From: an uncultured Clostridia bacterium
GTDB lineage: Bacteria > Bacillota > Clostridia > TANB77 > CAG-508
Reading direction: 5' to 3'
Length of the DNA stretch: 7,988 nt
NCBI GenBank assembly: GCA_934167495.1
Contig: CAKPKP010000026.1
Location: forward strand, 1 to 7,988
A program made the translations under genes and the position numbers. Every line of letters begins with the position of its first letter. Within the stretch, counting starts at the first letter, position 1. Shown here piece after piece: positions 1 to 6,581 of this stretch. The notes below the pieces were generated by a model. It ran no database searches, was not told where the DNA came from, and saw only the letters and a list, made by a program, of their open reading frames with translations.

Positions 1-23
1 ATAGAAAATTATTAAAAATATAT

Positions 24-72
24 AAAAAAAGACTGCTGAACAAAATATTTTTAATATACTTTGTCAACAGTC
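24..72 (-). terminator. Rho-independent terminator ending the seven-gene operon
   Basis: On the minus strand the segment 72-31 folds into a long hairpin. GACTGTTGA pairs with TCAGCAGTC (one G·U pair), then a one-base bulge, then CAAA with TTTG. The AT-rich interior can pair further as ATATT/AATAT around a short A loop. The 3' arm is followed at once by a run of seven T (30-24). The hairpin sits about 55 bases past the stop codon of the last gene, as expected for the end of the operon. Confidence 0.85.
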
Positions 73-76
73 TGAA

Positions 77-104
77 GATGGCAATTCTTAAATGAATTGC
101 CATC
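77..104. repeat. Perfect 11-bp inverted repeat just upstream of the terminator
   Basis: GATGGCAATTC (77-87) and its exact reverse complement (94-104) flank a six-base loop. In the transcript this gives a perfect hairpin 23 bases after the stop codon of the last gene and only four bases before the terminator hairpin. It has no adjoining T-tract on the minus strand. It is therefore not a canonical terminator itself, and may be a 3'-end stabilising stem or part of a tandem terminator. On the plus strand a T-run begins only about 15 bases beyond it, too far for a typical terminator. Confidence 0.7.
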
Positions 105-127
105 CTAACATTCTATTGTTTTTTTAA

Positions 128-1063
128 TTATCCCAATAACTTAATTTCTACATTTTGAACTTTATATTTTCCTGTTTGTTCATCTATAAGAAATTCTAAT
201 AAACTCTTGTCTAGGCTTGTTGCGTTTTGTTTTAAATCTGTTGTGAAATATAACTTTATTTTATCTATTTCTATTTTATTTGTTACTATTTCTTTAAAAG
301 CTTCTACCATATGCTTATCATCTTCACATGCAAAAACTAATTGTGGTACTCTTTCAAATCCTGAATCAAATGGAAGAAAACTCTCATAAAAATCTTGATA
401 TAATCTCATTCGTTCTACAAATTTATTTTTCCAATCTTCTTCTCTTCTTACAACTTCATATATAAGAGTTACAGATTTTCCTGATTTAGTTAATGTAACA
501 CCTGCATTGGCTTTAAATACTTTTCCTGTCTTTTTAGCTGTTAATGCTGGTTTTACTATGTATGAATCAAAAGCTTTTGTTTTTCTTAAAAAAGCTATTA
601 TTATTTGATTTCCAGCTAATCTCTTTTTAATCATTGGAACTGGTTTTGTGTTATCTGTTGGTTGCCATTTACATTCAACTCCTCTTGAATTTAACAAGTA
701 TTTTCCCATTTTCTCTAAAGAATATACTCTATAAATACACTTTCCATCTTCAGATGTAAAATAGTATCTTGTTAAAATTTTGGTTTTTATCAATTGTTCT
801 AATTTATTATTTAATTTATCTTGTGACTTTATATCTGCACCTTTATGTTCTAATATTTGGAATATTTGTCTAGAAGTCATAAATTCAAATTCATTTACTA
901 ATTCTAGAATTTTAAAATGTATATCTGAAATATGTCCTATATTTATTTTGTGAATTATTTGGTTAATAGATACATATCCATCCTTTCCATCAAATGTTTT
1001 AATTTCCCCTTCCCTTATAGCAAATGGAGATACACTTGTTTTAATGTTTTCATCTTCTACCAT
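128..1063 (-). CDS. Winged-helix protein resembling the replication-relaxation family
   Basis: 311 residues, last gene of the operon, 18 bases after the S1-domain gene. An AAAGGA ribosome binding site sits about ten bases before the ATG. I do not recognise a characterised orthologue. Residues about 46-116 look like a winged helix-turn-helix: helices in 48-58 and 64-71, recognition-like helix 82-94, then a wing (YYFTSEDGKCIYRVYSL). The second half (about 146-280) is an alpha/beta domain. Its KANAGVTLTKSGKSVTLIYEVV segment resembles the D...(E)xD core of replication-relaxation/MobC-like proteins, which have a PD-(D/E)XK-like fold. The usual first acidic residue is Asn186 here, while Glu203 is kept, so any nuclease activity is doubtful. 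A DNA-binding or regulatory role is an inference. There is no signal peptide or membrane segment, so it is probably cytoplasmic. The family assignment rests on pattern recall, not a search. Confidence 0.75.
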   Translation of the reverse strand: MVEDENIKTSVSPFAIREGEIKTFDGKDGYVSINQIIHKINIGHISDIHFKILELVNEFEFMTSRQIFQILEHKGADIKSQDKLNNKLEQLIKTKILTRYYFTSEDGKCIYRVYSLEKMGKYLLNSRGVECKWQPTDNTKPVPMIKKRLAGNQIIIAFLRKTKAFDSYIVKPALTAKKTGKVFKANAGVTLTKSGKSVTLIYEVVRREEDWKNKFVERMRLYQDFYESFLPFDSGFERVPQLVFACEDDKHMVEAFKEIVTNKIEIDKIKLYFTTDLKQNATSLDKSLLEFLIDEQTGKYKVQNVEIKLLG

Positions 1064-1081
1064 AACTCTAACATCCTTTCT

Positions 1082-1882
1082 TTATACTATTATTAATTTT
1101 ATTTTCTTTTTATCTTTAATAATCTTTTTTATATATACTTCTACTTTTTCACCATATTGCATATTTTCTTTATATTCTGCCATTCCTACTAAATTAGGTT
1201 TTAATTCAATAAAAATTCCATTCTTATATTTATCTTCTTCTTTAACTATTCCGTATACTTTAGTACCTTCTTTGAATTCTTTTATATTATCTTCCCAAGT
1301 TCCTAATAATTCCTTGTATGTTAAAATCACTCTACTATCTTCTCTATTTATAGATTTTACCATAACATTTACTTTTTGTCCAATAGAAAAACGTTCTGCT
1401 GGTGATTTTATTCTAGATATTGACATATCTTCTATATGTAGAAGACCTGTTATTCCTCCTCCAATATCAATAAAAGCTCCATATGGTCTTATGTTTTTAA
1501 CAATTCCATCTATAACCATACCTTCTTTTAAATCTTCCTTTATCCAATTAATTACCTCTTCTCCTACCGCTTTTCTAGATAAAGTAAAATTGTCTTGATT
1601 TTTTTCTGTTATCTTAAATTGTACTATATTATTTACTTTGCTTCTACATATCTTTTCTTCAACAGTTCCATATTCATCTTTTCCTAATGCATCTACTTCA
1701 TTTCTTGGTATTATACCTTTAATTCCATCTCCTAAATTTACATGTAAGTTGTAAAAATCATCACAACTTTCTACAAATCCCTGTAATATACTTCCATTAG
1801 TTAAAGCTTCATCAATATTATCTTGTGTTAATTTATCGTTTGTATTTTGCCAACCTTCTGGAATAAATTTTTGATATTCCAT
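1082..1882 (-). CDS. RNA-binding protein with three S1 domains (ribosomal protein S1-like)
   Basis: 266 residues, cytoplasmic. Three S1/OB-fold modules are visible: about residues 28-103 (GSILQGFVES...GIIPRNEV...FTLSRKA), 120-190 (GMVIDGIVKNIRPYGAFIDIGGGITGLLHIEDMS...RVILTYKEL, the most canonical) and 204-266 (GTKVYGIVKEED..GIFIELKPNLVGMAE), the last more divergent. Such proteins bind single-stranded RNA. In Firmicutes, short S1-like proteins are related to ribosomal protein bS1 but often lack the full set of four to six domains, so an essential ribosomal role cannot be assumed. The start is supported by AAGGAG seven bases before the ATG. That site overlaps the stop codon region of the rluB-like gene, with 11 bases between the two genes. 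Neighbouring rRNA pseudouridine synthase genes fit a translation-related task. Confidence 0.9.
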   Translation of the reverse strand: MEYQKFIPEGWQNTNDKLTQDNIDEALTNGSILQGFVESCDDFYNLHVNLGDGIKGIIPRNEVDALGKDEYGTVEEKICRSKVNNIVQFKITEKNQDNFTLSRKAVGEEVINWIKEDLKEGMVIDGIVKNIRPYGAFIDIGGGITGLLHIEDMSISRIKSPAERFSIGQKVNVMVKSINREDSRVILTYKELLGTWEDNIKEFKEGTKVYGIVKEEDKYKNGIFIELKPNLVGMAEYKENMQYGEKVEVYIKKIIKDKKKIKLIIV

Positions 1883-1893
1883 AATTTTACTCC

Positions 1894-2632
1894 TTAATCA
1901 TTTGTATTTAATAAACTTTTTACTTCTGAATCTGTTAAATATCTCCATGTTCCTATTTTTAAATTTTTAACTTCTATGTTTCCAATTTTACTTCTATGTA
2001 AAGCTAGAACTTTCTTTCCAATAGCTTCACACATCTTTCTTACTTGTCTATTTTTACCTTCATGAATTGTTATTTCAAGTCTAGATCTATTAGTTTCTTT
2101 ATCTATTTTTAAAATTCTAACCCTAGCTTTCTTAGTTTTATATTCTCCATCTATTTCTACGCCATCTCTTAATTTCTGAACATCGCTTTCTTCAATAATT
2201 TCTTTTAAAGTTACAGTATATGTTTTTTCAATTTCATGCTTTGGATGTGTTACTATATAAACAAATTCTCCATCATCTGTAAGAATTAATGCACCAGATG
2301 TATACATATCTAATCTTCCAACAGGTACAAGCCTCTTATTTACTTTAACCAAATCTATTACAGTATCTCTGCTAAATTGGTCTTTTACAGTTGTTACATA
2401 ACCTATTGGTTTGTTTAATAAAATATATGTATGTTTACTTATATTATTATTAATTTCTTTATCATCAAACTCAACTTTATCTATACCTGGTTTTACTTTA
2501 GTTCCAAGTTCATTTATAATATTACCATTAACTTTAACTCTTCCATCCAAAATATATTCTTCACATTTTCTTCTAGATGCTACTCCGATTATCTGCTAAA
2601 TATTTTTGAAGTCTTACTTCTTCACTTTCCAT
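1894..2632 (-). pseudogene. rluB: RluB/RsuA-family rRNA pseudouridine synthase, interrupted by a +1 frameshift
   Basis: The family isomerises uridine to pseudouridine in rRNA (RluB in 23S, RsuA in 16S). From the ATG at 2632, preceded by AGAGG at seven bases, the reading begins MESEEVRLQKYLADN, the start of an S4 domain. The frame then hits TAG after 19 codons. Removing one base (the extra G on the plus strand at 2587; AATCGGAGT should be AATGGAGT) restores the canonical S4 continuation GVASRRKCEEYILDGRVKVNG and one open frame of 245 residues, normal for the family. The rest is intact: GRLDMYTSG (catalytic Asp about residue 108 of the repaired protein) and GKNRQVRKMCEAIG near the C-terminus. 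As written, only a 218-residue form from an internal TTG at 2550 could be made. It would lack the first half of the S4 domain and has no good ribosome binding site. The cause may be a sequencing error, a real mutation or, less likely, recoding. Confidence 0.88.
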
Positions 2633-2639
2633 TATTTAA

Positions 2640-2644
2640 CCTCT
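2640..2644 (-). promoter_or_regulatory. Ribosome binding site that fixes the upstream start of the rluB-like gene
   Basis: AGAGG overlaps the TAG stop of the preceding rluD-type gene and lies seven bases before the ATG at 2632. That ATG, not the internal TTG at 2550, is therefore the natural start, which is what reveals the frameshift at 2587. Confidence 0.75.
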
Positions 2645-3554
2645 ATTCTAAATTTTTTAATACATTTTCAAAATACTCTGGCAATGGTGCTTCAAACACT
2701 ACAGTTTTCTTTGTTGTAGGATGCACAAATTCTAGTCTTTTAGCATGTAACATTTGTCCTACTACTCCAAATGGATTTTTTCCATTAGAATAAATATAAT
2801 CTCCTACTATTGGAAAGCCTATTTCAGCCATATGTACTCTTATTTGATGAGTTCTTCCTGTTTCAATGTTAACTTCTAGCAAAGTATAATTGTTATACCT
2901 TTTTAAAACTTTAATATGAGTAATTGCTGTTTTTCCATTTCTTTTAACAGCCATTTTTATTCTATCTTTATCACTTCTACCTATTGGCATATTAATAGTA
3001 GCTTCATTTTCTTTTATTACACCTCTTACAAGTGCAATATATGTTTTTTTAACTTTATGCTCTTTTATTTGATTACTTATATCTATATGAGATTTATCAT
3101 TTTTAGCTATTATAATAAGTCCAGAAGTATCTTTATCGATTCTGTGCACAATGCCAGGTCTTAGTTCTCCACCTATTCCTGATAATGAATCTTTACATCT
3201 TGCCATTATTGCATTTACAAGCGTTCCATCTGGATTTCCATTTCCAGGATGAACTACCATCCCTTTTGCTTTATTTACAATAACAATATCATCATCTTCA
3301 TAAATTATATCTATAGGTATATTTTCAGCTTTTAAACTTATTTCTTTTGGCTCATCTTTTTCGATTTCTATTATATCATTAACTGCAACTTTATAGGAAG
3401 CTTTTTCTATTTTTTTATTTACTTTTATTTTTTCATCATCTATTAATTTTTGAATTAATGCTCTAGAAAATTCTTCTTCAGTTAAACTTACAATTGCTTT
3501 ATCTAATCTTAAACCTTTTTCTTCGTTTTTTACAACATATTTTAATATTTCCAA
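2643..3554 (-). CDS. rluD: RluD/YlyB-type large-subunit rRNA pseudouridine synthase
   Basis: 303 residues, normal length for the RluA/RluD family, which isomerises uridines in 23S rRNA (helix 69 in the case of RluD). It has an N-terminal S4 RNA-binding domain (about 13-67, GLRLDKAI...IKVNKK) and a catalytic domain with HRIDKDTSG (137-145, catalytic Asp140). The conserved ETGRTHQIRVH (231-241) and the C-terminal LHAKRLEFVHP segment are also present. The start is a TTG at 3554. An in-frame TGA lies only two codons further upstream and no ATG or GTG falls between them, so TTG is the only reasonable choice. The gene begins two bases after the stop of the glycosyltransferase gene, and its likely Shine-Dalgarno sequence (GGAAGG) is inside that gene, implying translational coupling. 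Its place just downstream of lspA recalls the lspA-ylyB pair of Bacillus subtilis, here with one gene inserted between. Exact target uridines are inferred. Confidence 0.92.
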   Translation of the reverse strand: MEILKYVVKNEEKGLRLDKAIVSLTEEEFSRALIQKLIDDEKIKVNKKIEKASYKVAVNDIIEIEKDEPKEISLKAENIPIDIIYEDDDIVIVNKAKGMVVHPGNGNPDGTLVNAIMARCKDSLSGIGGELRPGIVHRIDKDTSGLIIIAKNDKSHIDISNQIKEHKVKKTYIALVRGVIKENEATINMPIGRSDKDRIKMAVKRNGKTAITHIKVLKRYNNYTLLEVNIETGRTHQIRVHMAEIGFPIVGDYIYSNGKNPFGVVGQMLHAKRLEFVHPTTKKTVVFEAPLPEYFENVLKNLE

Positions 3555-3556
3555 AT

Positions 3557-4309
3557 TTAATCAAACCTTCCTTTTGTTTTATCTTTTTTGAAGAATAATT
3601 TAAGCAAATATAATGGTAAAACTCTCATTCTTATTATTCTTTTTGGTTCTTTCATTAATCTCCATAACCACTCCATACCTATTTTTTGAATAAATACTGG
3701 TGCTCTTTTTATTCTACCTGCTTCATAATCAAAAGTTCCACCTTGCCCTGTTGCTACATCTACTTTTAAGACATCTTTATGATTATAAATCCATTTTTCC
3801 TGTTTAGGTGCTCCCATTGCTACAAATAATACATTAGGTTCCAATATATTTATTTCATTAATTACTTCTTTCTCAGTATTTTCGTCTAAGTACCCATTAT
3901 GATATCCAACTATTTTTACTTTAGGATATAAACTTTCAATGTTTTTCTTTGTTTTTTCGATTACATCTTGACTACCACCTAATAGGTAAAAAGTCCATCC
4001 CTCTTTTTCTCCTGTTTCTATAATTTTTCTAAAATAAGCTTGTCCAGGAATTCTTTGTTTAAATTTCTTTTTTTGAAGCTTTGCCCCTATCATAATTCCT
4101 ATACTATCTGGAGTTGACAATTCTGATGCTTGAAGAATATCAAAAAAAGTTTTATCTTTTTGAGCAGTCATTATAAATTCAACATTTGGTGCAAAAATCA
4201 TTTTACAAGTTTTATTACTTTTTTCTATTAAATTTTTAGTAATAACTGCCACATCATCTAAAGTAACGTTATCTATTGGCACACCTAATATTTTTATTGT
4301 ATCTCTCAC
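3557..4309 (-). CDS. WecG/TagA/CpsF-family glycosyltransferase
   Basis: 250 residues, full length for the GT26 family. These enzymes add an aminosugar (UDP-ManNAc in TagA/TarA, UDP-ManNAcA in WecG) to undecaprenyl-diphosphate-GlcNAc at the inner face of the membrane, for teichoic acid or other surface glycans. Visible family blocks are FAPNVEFIMTAQ (39-50), TPDSIGIMIGAKL (66-78), GWTFYLLGG (104-112), LFVAMGAPKQEKW (161-173), GQGGTFDYEAGRIKRAP (188-204) and the C-terminal membrane-association tail MEWLWRLMKEPKRIIR (212-227). The putative catalytic Asp68 is present. The usual TPN motif reads APN (Ala40) and PDG reads PDS, so acceptor or mechanism may differ from classical TagA. The start is GTG, 12 bases after AAGGAG at the end of lspA, with 9 bases between the genes. 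The acceptor and donor sugars cannot be told from sequence. Confidence 0.92.
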   Translation of the reverse strand: MRDTIKILGVPIDNVTLDDVAVITKNLIEKSNKTCKMIFAPNVEFIMTAQKDKTFFDILQASELSTPDSIGIMIGAKLQKKKFKQRIPGQAYFRKIIETGEKEGWTFYLLGGSQDVIEKTKKNIESLYPKVKIVGYHNGYLDENTEKEVINEINILEPNVLFVAMGAPKQEKWIYNHKDVLKVDVATGQGGTFDYEAGRIKRAPVFIQKIGMEWLWRLMKEPKRIIRMRVLPLYLLKLFFKKDKTKGRFD

Positions 4310-4318
4310 CTTTTCAAT

Positions 4319-4783
4319 TTACTCCTTTATCTTTTTTACATCTTTATTTAAATACAATATTAAGAATATTATAAATAATATCCAACCTACGACAATATAG
4401 ATATCTGCAATGTTGAAAACAGAAAAGTTTTTAACATTAATGAAATCTACTACAGCTCTTCTTATAATTCTATCTATTAAATTACTTATTCCACCTGCTA
4501 AAATCATATATATAATAATTTCTGTTTTAGAATCTATATTATTTTTTTGACTAATTAAAAACCTTACTATAATAAAAATAAATAATATTCCTATAAAAAT
4601 ATTTGTCATATTTTGACCAGAATTTAACCCAAAGGCTACTCCTGTATTATTAACTAAGTTTAATGAAATAAAATTTTCTATTATTATTTTTTCACTTGTT
4701 AGAAAATTTAATACCAAAAATTTACTTATTTGATCAACTATAATTAATATTGGAACTAATAACATTTTTTTATTAAATTTCAT
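4319..4783 (-). CDS. lspA: Lipoprotein signal peptidase II
   Basis: 154 residues, typical for LspA. This membrane aspartyl protease removes the signal peptide from diacylglyceryl-modified prolipoproteins, after Lgt acts. Four membrane segments are visible (about 7-26, 60-78, 86-103, 121-146). Conserved boxes are VDQISKF (16-22), NNTGVAFG (45-52), GGISNLIDR (97-105, catalytic Asp104), VVDFI (111-115) and FNIADIYI (123-130, catalytic Asp127). The frame is open further upstream, giving a longer form of 182 residues, but that would overlap the preceding gene. The ATG at 4783 matches the family N-terminus and has a perfect GGAGGA at five bases, so I use it. Transcribed with the GT-C-like gene before it and the TagA-like gene after it. 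Confidence 0.97.
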   Translation of the reverse strand: MKFNKKMLLVPILIIVDQISKFLVLNFLTSEKIIIENFISLNLVNNTGVAFGLNSGQNMTNIFIGILFIFIIVRFLISQKNNIDSKTEIIIYMILAGGISNLIDRIIRRAVVDFINVKNFSVFNIADIYIVVGWILFIIFLILYLNKDVKKIKE

Positions 4784-4784
4784 T

Positions 4785-6464
4785 TTATTCCTCCGCTTTA
4801 ACAGCTGATAACCTTTCATAAATTTTAAATGAATCATCTTGATAAAGTAATTTATATCCTTTATCATCTGCCATAATCATACTCAATTTTGAGTTTCCAT
4901 ATGTAATAATATGTGTAACTCCATATTCAGAGAACTTGCTATTATAATCTACAGCTAATCCTGCAATATTTAATGCATCTGTAAATATATCTTTTCCATC
5001 TTTTTTATCACCTGTTTTTGTATTAAATTCTGGAGCATATAAGTCTGCTCTTGAATCAATAAAAACTGGTATTCCTTTAAATAATAAATAACTTCCATAA
5101 TTGTATTCGTTATATAATTTAATATTTTTAACATCTAAATTATTTAATATCCATTCTGAAGCCGCAACTGGATATGTTCTGCTATCTACATATGAATCTT
5201 CCATATGTGGTTTATAAATGTTTAAAGATATTATTAAGGCTATTCCTAGAGTAATAATACTTCCGAAAATATTAGTTAAAAACTTCATTGCCTTTTTGGC
5301 TATTTCACTATCATCATTTACCTTAAACATTTGACTTATTAACTTACATAATATTGGAGCACATATTATTATAAATATAGAAATCTGTCTCCTTGATTTA
5401 AATGATAAATACATAAGACCAAATAGCATAAATAAATCGCTTAATTTTATTTTTGTATCTGTAAAAATAAGTATTGCCAAAAATGCACATAAAACCATCA
5501 TGTAGTTTGAATTTTCAACTAAAGTTAGTGGTAAATGCTCATTTATACTATGAGTTGTATTTCCTATCATAGTTTTGTATAAGTATGTATATGGTGCATC
5601 TCCAACTGGCGTTAAAAATCCAGTAAATGCTGAAATTATAAATACCATTACTATAATTAATGCTAATCTATTCTTTTTTAATATTATTTTATATGGATTT
5701 TCTACAATTTTTTTCCTTACCTCTGTAGATTTTTCTATCTTCTCATTTATATTTTTTAATTTTAATTCTATTTTTTCTTTCACTCTTGGATTTTTAGTAA
5801 TTTTATATATTAATTTCCAAAATATCATTCTTAGCCTTAATATAACATTTAAATCAAAACATTCACAAATAACAAATTCTGCTATATATGGTAAAAACAA
5901 AACAAAATAAAATGGAAATACTGCCAAATGAATATTTGCAATAATAATAGGAATTATTATAAGATATATGGCATACCTTATTTTTTTAGTGCTTAGATAT
6001 TTTTCAATACAAAACACTGTTAATGTAAACAAAATAAATGTTACAAGTTGTGCTCTTGCTGCAATATAATCTTTCATAAGATATAAAGCACCAAAAGATA
6101 TAATTAATGATACAATTCTATTTTTAGAAATTCTAGAGTTGCAAATATAAAGTGTAACTCCAAGTATGGCACTTAAAATCACTGTAGATGCATATATGCC
6201 ATCAAAACCCCAATTATTGTATATTAAATATATTCCTAAATCATAACCCCAATGAGGAAATGTATATGGTAAATCCTCATGCCACGAAAATGGATCTTTA
6301 GTTAAATCTGATATTCCATTTTGTGCTATATATTCACCTATTTTTACAGTATAATATGTATCATTTTGTAAAGTTCTTGGAGCTAATGCTATTCCTAAAA
6401 TTATAATACAAAAAATTGCTAATACATCAAATCTAATATTTATTAATTTCTCTTTATTCATCAT
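4785..6464 (-). CDS. Polytopic membrane protein, GT-C glycosyltransferase-like
   Basis: 559 residues, first gene of the operon. Hydrophobic segments suggest about ten or eleven membrane spans (around 14-30, 88-108, 117-130, 138-154, 164-200 as two, 266-285, 320-335, 342-355, 360-378, 395-416). The first outer loop, with NDTYYTVKIGEYIAQNG, DPFSWHEDLPYTFPHWGYDLG (35-76), has the look of GT-C enzymes, which use polyprenyl-phosphate sugars; Asp35 is the candidate catalytic acid. A soluble C-terminal part of about 140 residues holds YPVAASEWILNN (431-442) and YNEYNYGSYLLFKGIPVFIDSRADLY (451-476, written in part as conserved YGSYLL and FIDSRADLY), seen in many uncharacterised GT-C-like proteins. 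A highly charged loop (about 220-265) rich in Lys and Glu separates the two membrane halves. Start may be Met1 or Met2; both fit the AGGGTAGGAAT leader. Downstream genes for lipoprotein processing and lipid-linked glycan synthesis agree with an envelope role. Substrate unknown. Confidence 0.85.
   Translation of the reverse strand: MMNKEKLINIRFDVLAIFCIIILGIALAPRTLQNDTYYTVKIGEYIAQNGISDLTKDPFSWHEDLPYTFPHWGYDLGIYLIYNNWGFDGIYASTVILSAILGVTLYICNSRISKNRIVSLIISFGALYLMKDYIAARAQLVTFILFTLTVFCIEKYLSTKKIRYAIYLIIIPIIIANIHLAVFPFYFVLFLPYIAEFVICECFDLNVILRLRMIFWKLIYKITKNPRVKEKIELKLKNINEKIEKSTEVRKKIVENPYKIILKKNRLALIIVMVFIISAFTGFLTPVGDAPYTYLYKTMIGNTTHSINEHLPLTLVENSNYMMVLCAFLAILIFTDTKIKLSDLFMLFGLMYLSFKSRRQISIFIIICAPILCKLISQMFKVNDDSEIAKKAMKFLTNIFGSIITLGIALIISLNIYKPHMEDSYVDSRTYPVAASEWILNNLDVKNIKLYNEYNYGSYLLFKGIPVFIDSRADLYAPEFNTKTGDKKDGKDIFTDALNIAGLAVDYNSKFSEYGVTHIITYGNSKLSMIMADDKGYKLLYQDDSFKIYERLSAVKAEE
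4789..4794 (-). promoter_or_regulatory. Ribosome binding site deciding the lspA start
   Basis: GGAGGA lies inside the last codons of the upstream membrane-protein gene, five bases before the ATG at 4783. The upstream stop codon TAA (4787-4785) falls between this site and the ATG, so the two genes are probably translationally coupled. Confidence 0.85.
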
Positions 6465-6490
6465 ATTCCTACCCTTAATTTATTTATGAA

Positions 6491-6519
6491 ATTATATCAA
6501 ATATAGAAATAAATTACAA
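6491..6519 (-). promoter_or_regulatory. SigA-type promoter of the GT-C/lspA/rluD operon
   Basis: On the minus strand, TTGTAA (6519-6514; four of six matches to TTGACA) is followed after exactly 17 bases by a perfect TATAAT (6496-6491). It lies 26 bases before the ATG at 6464 and downstream of the terminator of the preceding gene. The 5' leader is therefore short, about 20 bases, leaving no room for a riboswitch. Confidence 0.85.
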
Positions 6520-6527
6520 GTATAGAT

Positions 6528-6558
6528 AAAAAAATACATAGCTATAAAAGCCATGTAT
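6528..6558 (-). terminator. Rho-independent terminator of the repeat-protein gene
   Basis: Reading the minus strand from 6558, ATACATGGCT and AGCTATGTAT form a ten-pair stem (one G·U) with a five-base loop (TTTAT), directly followed by a T run (6534-6528). It lies 23 bases after the stop codon at 6582 and separates this transcription unit from the next promoter. Confidence 0.92.
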
Positions 6559-6581
6559 CTAAATTTATTCAATTAATACTT

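Noticed and set aside
1..103. A minus-strand reading frame starting ATG at 103 and open to the window edge, coding a short hydrophobic peptide (begins MAIHLRIAIFRLL).
   Set aside because: It runs through the perfect palindrome and the terminator hairpin with its T-tract, and lacks a spaced ribosome binding site. An open frame of this size is expected by chance in such AT-rich DNA.
1044..1598. A 184-residue plus-strand open frame rich in Ser, Phe and Ile.
   Set aside because: It is antisense to the S1-domain gene, shows the composition expected from reverse reading of AT-rich codons, and has no recognisable domain.
2580..2595. Programmed +1 frameshifting as the main explanation for the rluB-like interruption.
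   Set aside because: No slippery run, stop codon at the shift site or stimulatory structure is evident; a mutation or sequence error is simpler.
2411..3164. Several plus-strand open frames of 62-120 residues across the two pseudouridine synthase genes.
   Set aside because: They are antisense to well-supported conserved genes and have low-complexity Phe/Ile/Ser content.
4784..4867. A longer N-terminus for LspA (28 extra residues).
   Set aside because: It would overlap the previous gene, does not match the family N-terminus, and the ATG at 4783 has a perfect GGAGGA ribosome binding site.
5575..5910. A 111-residue plus-strand open frame.
   Set aside because: It is a shadow of the GT-C-like gene on the other strand; the Phe/Asn-rich composition mirrors the Lys/Glu-rich loop of the real protein.
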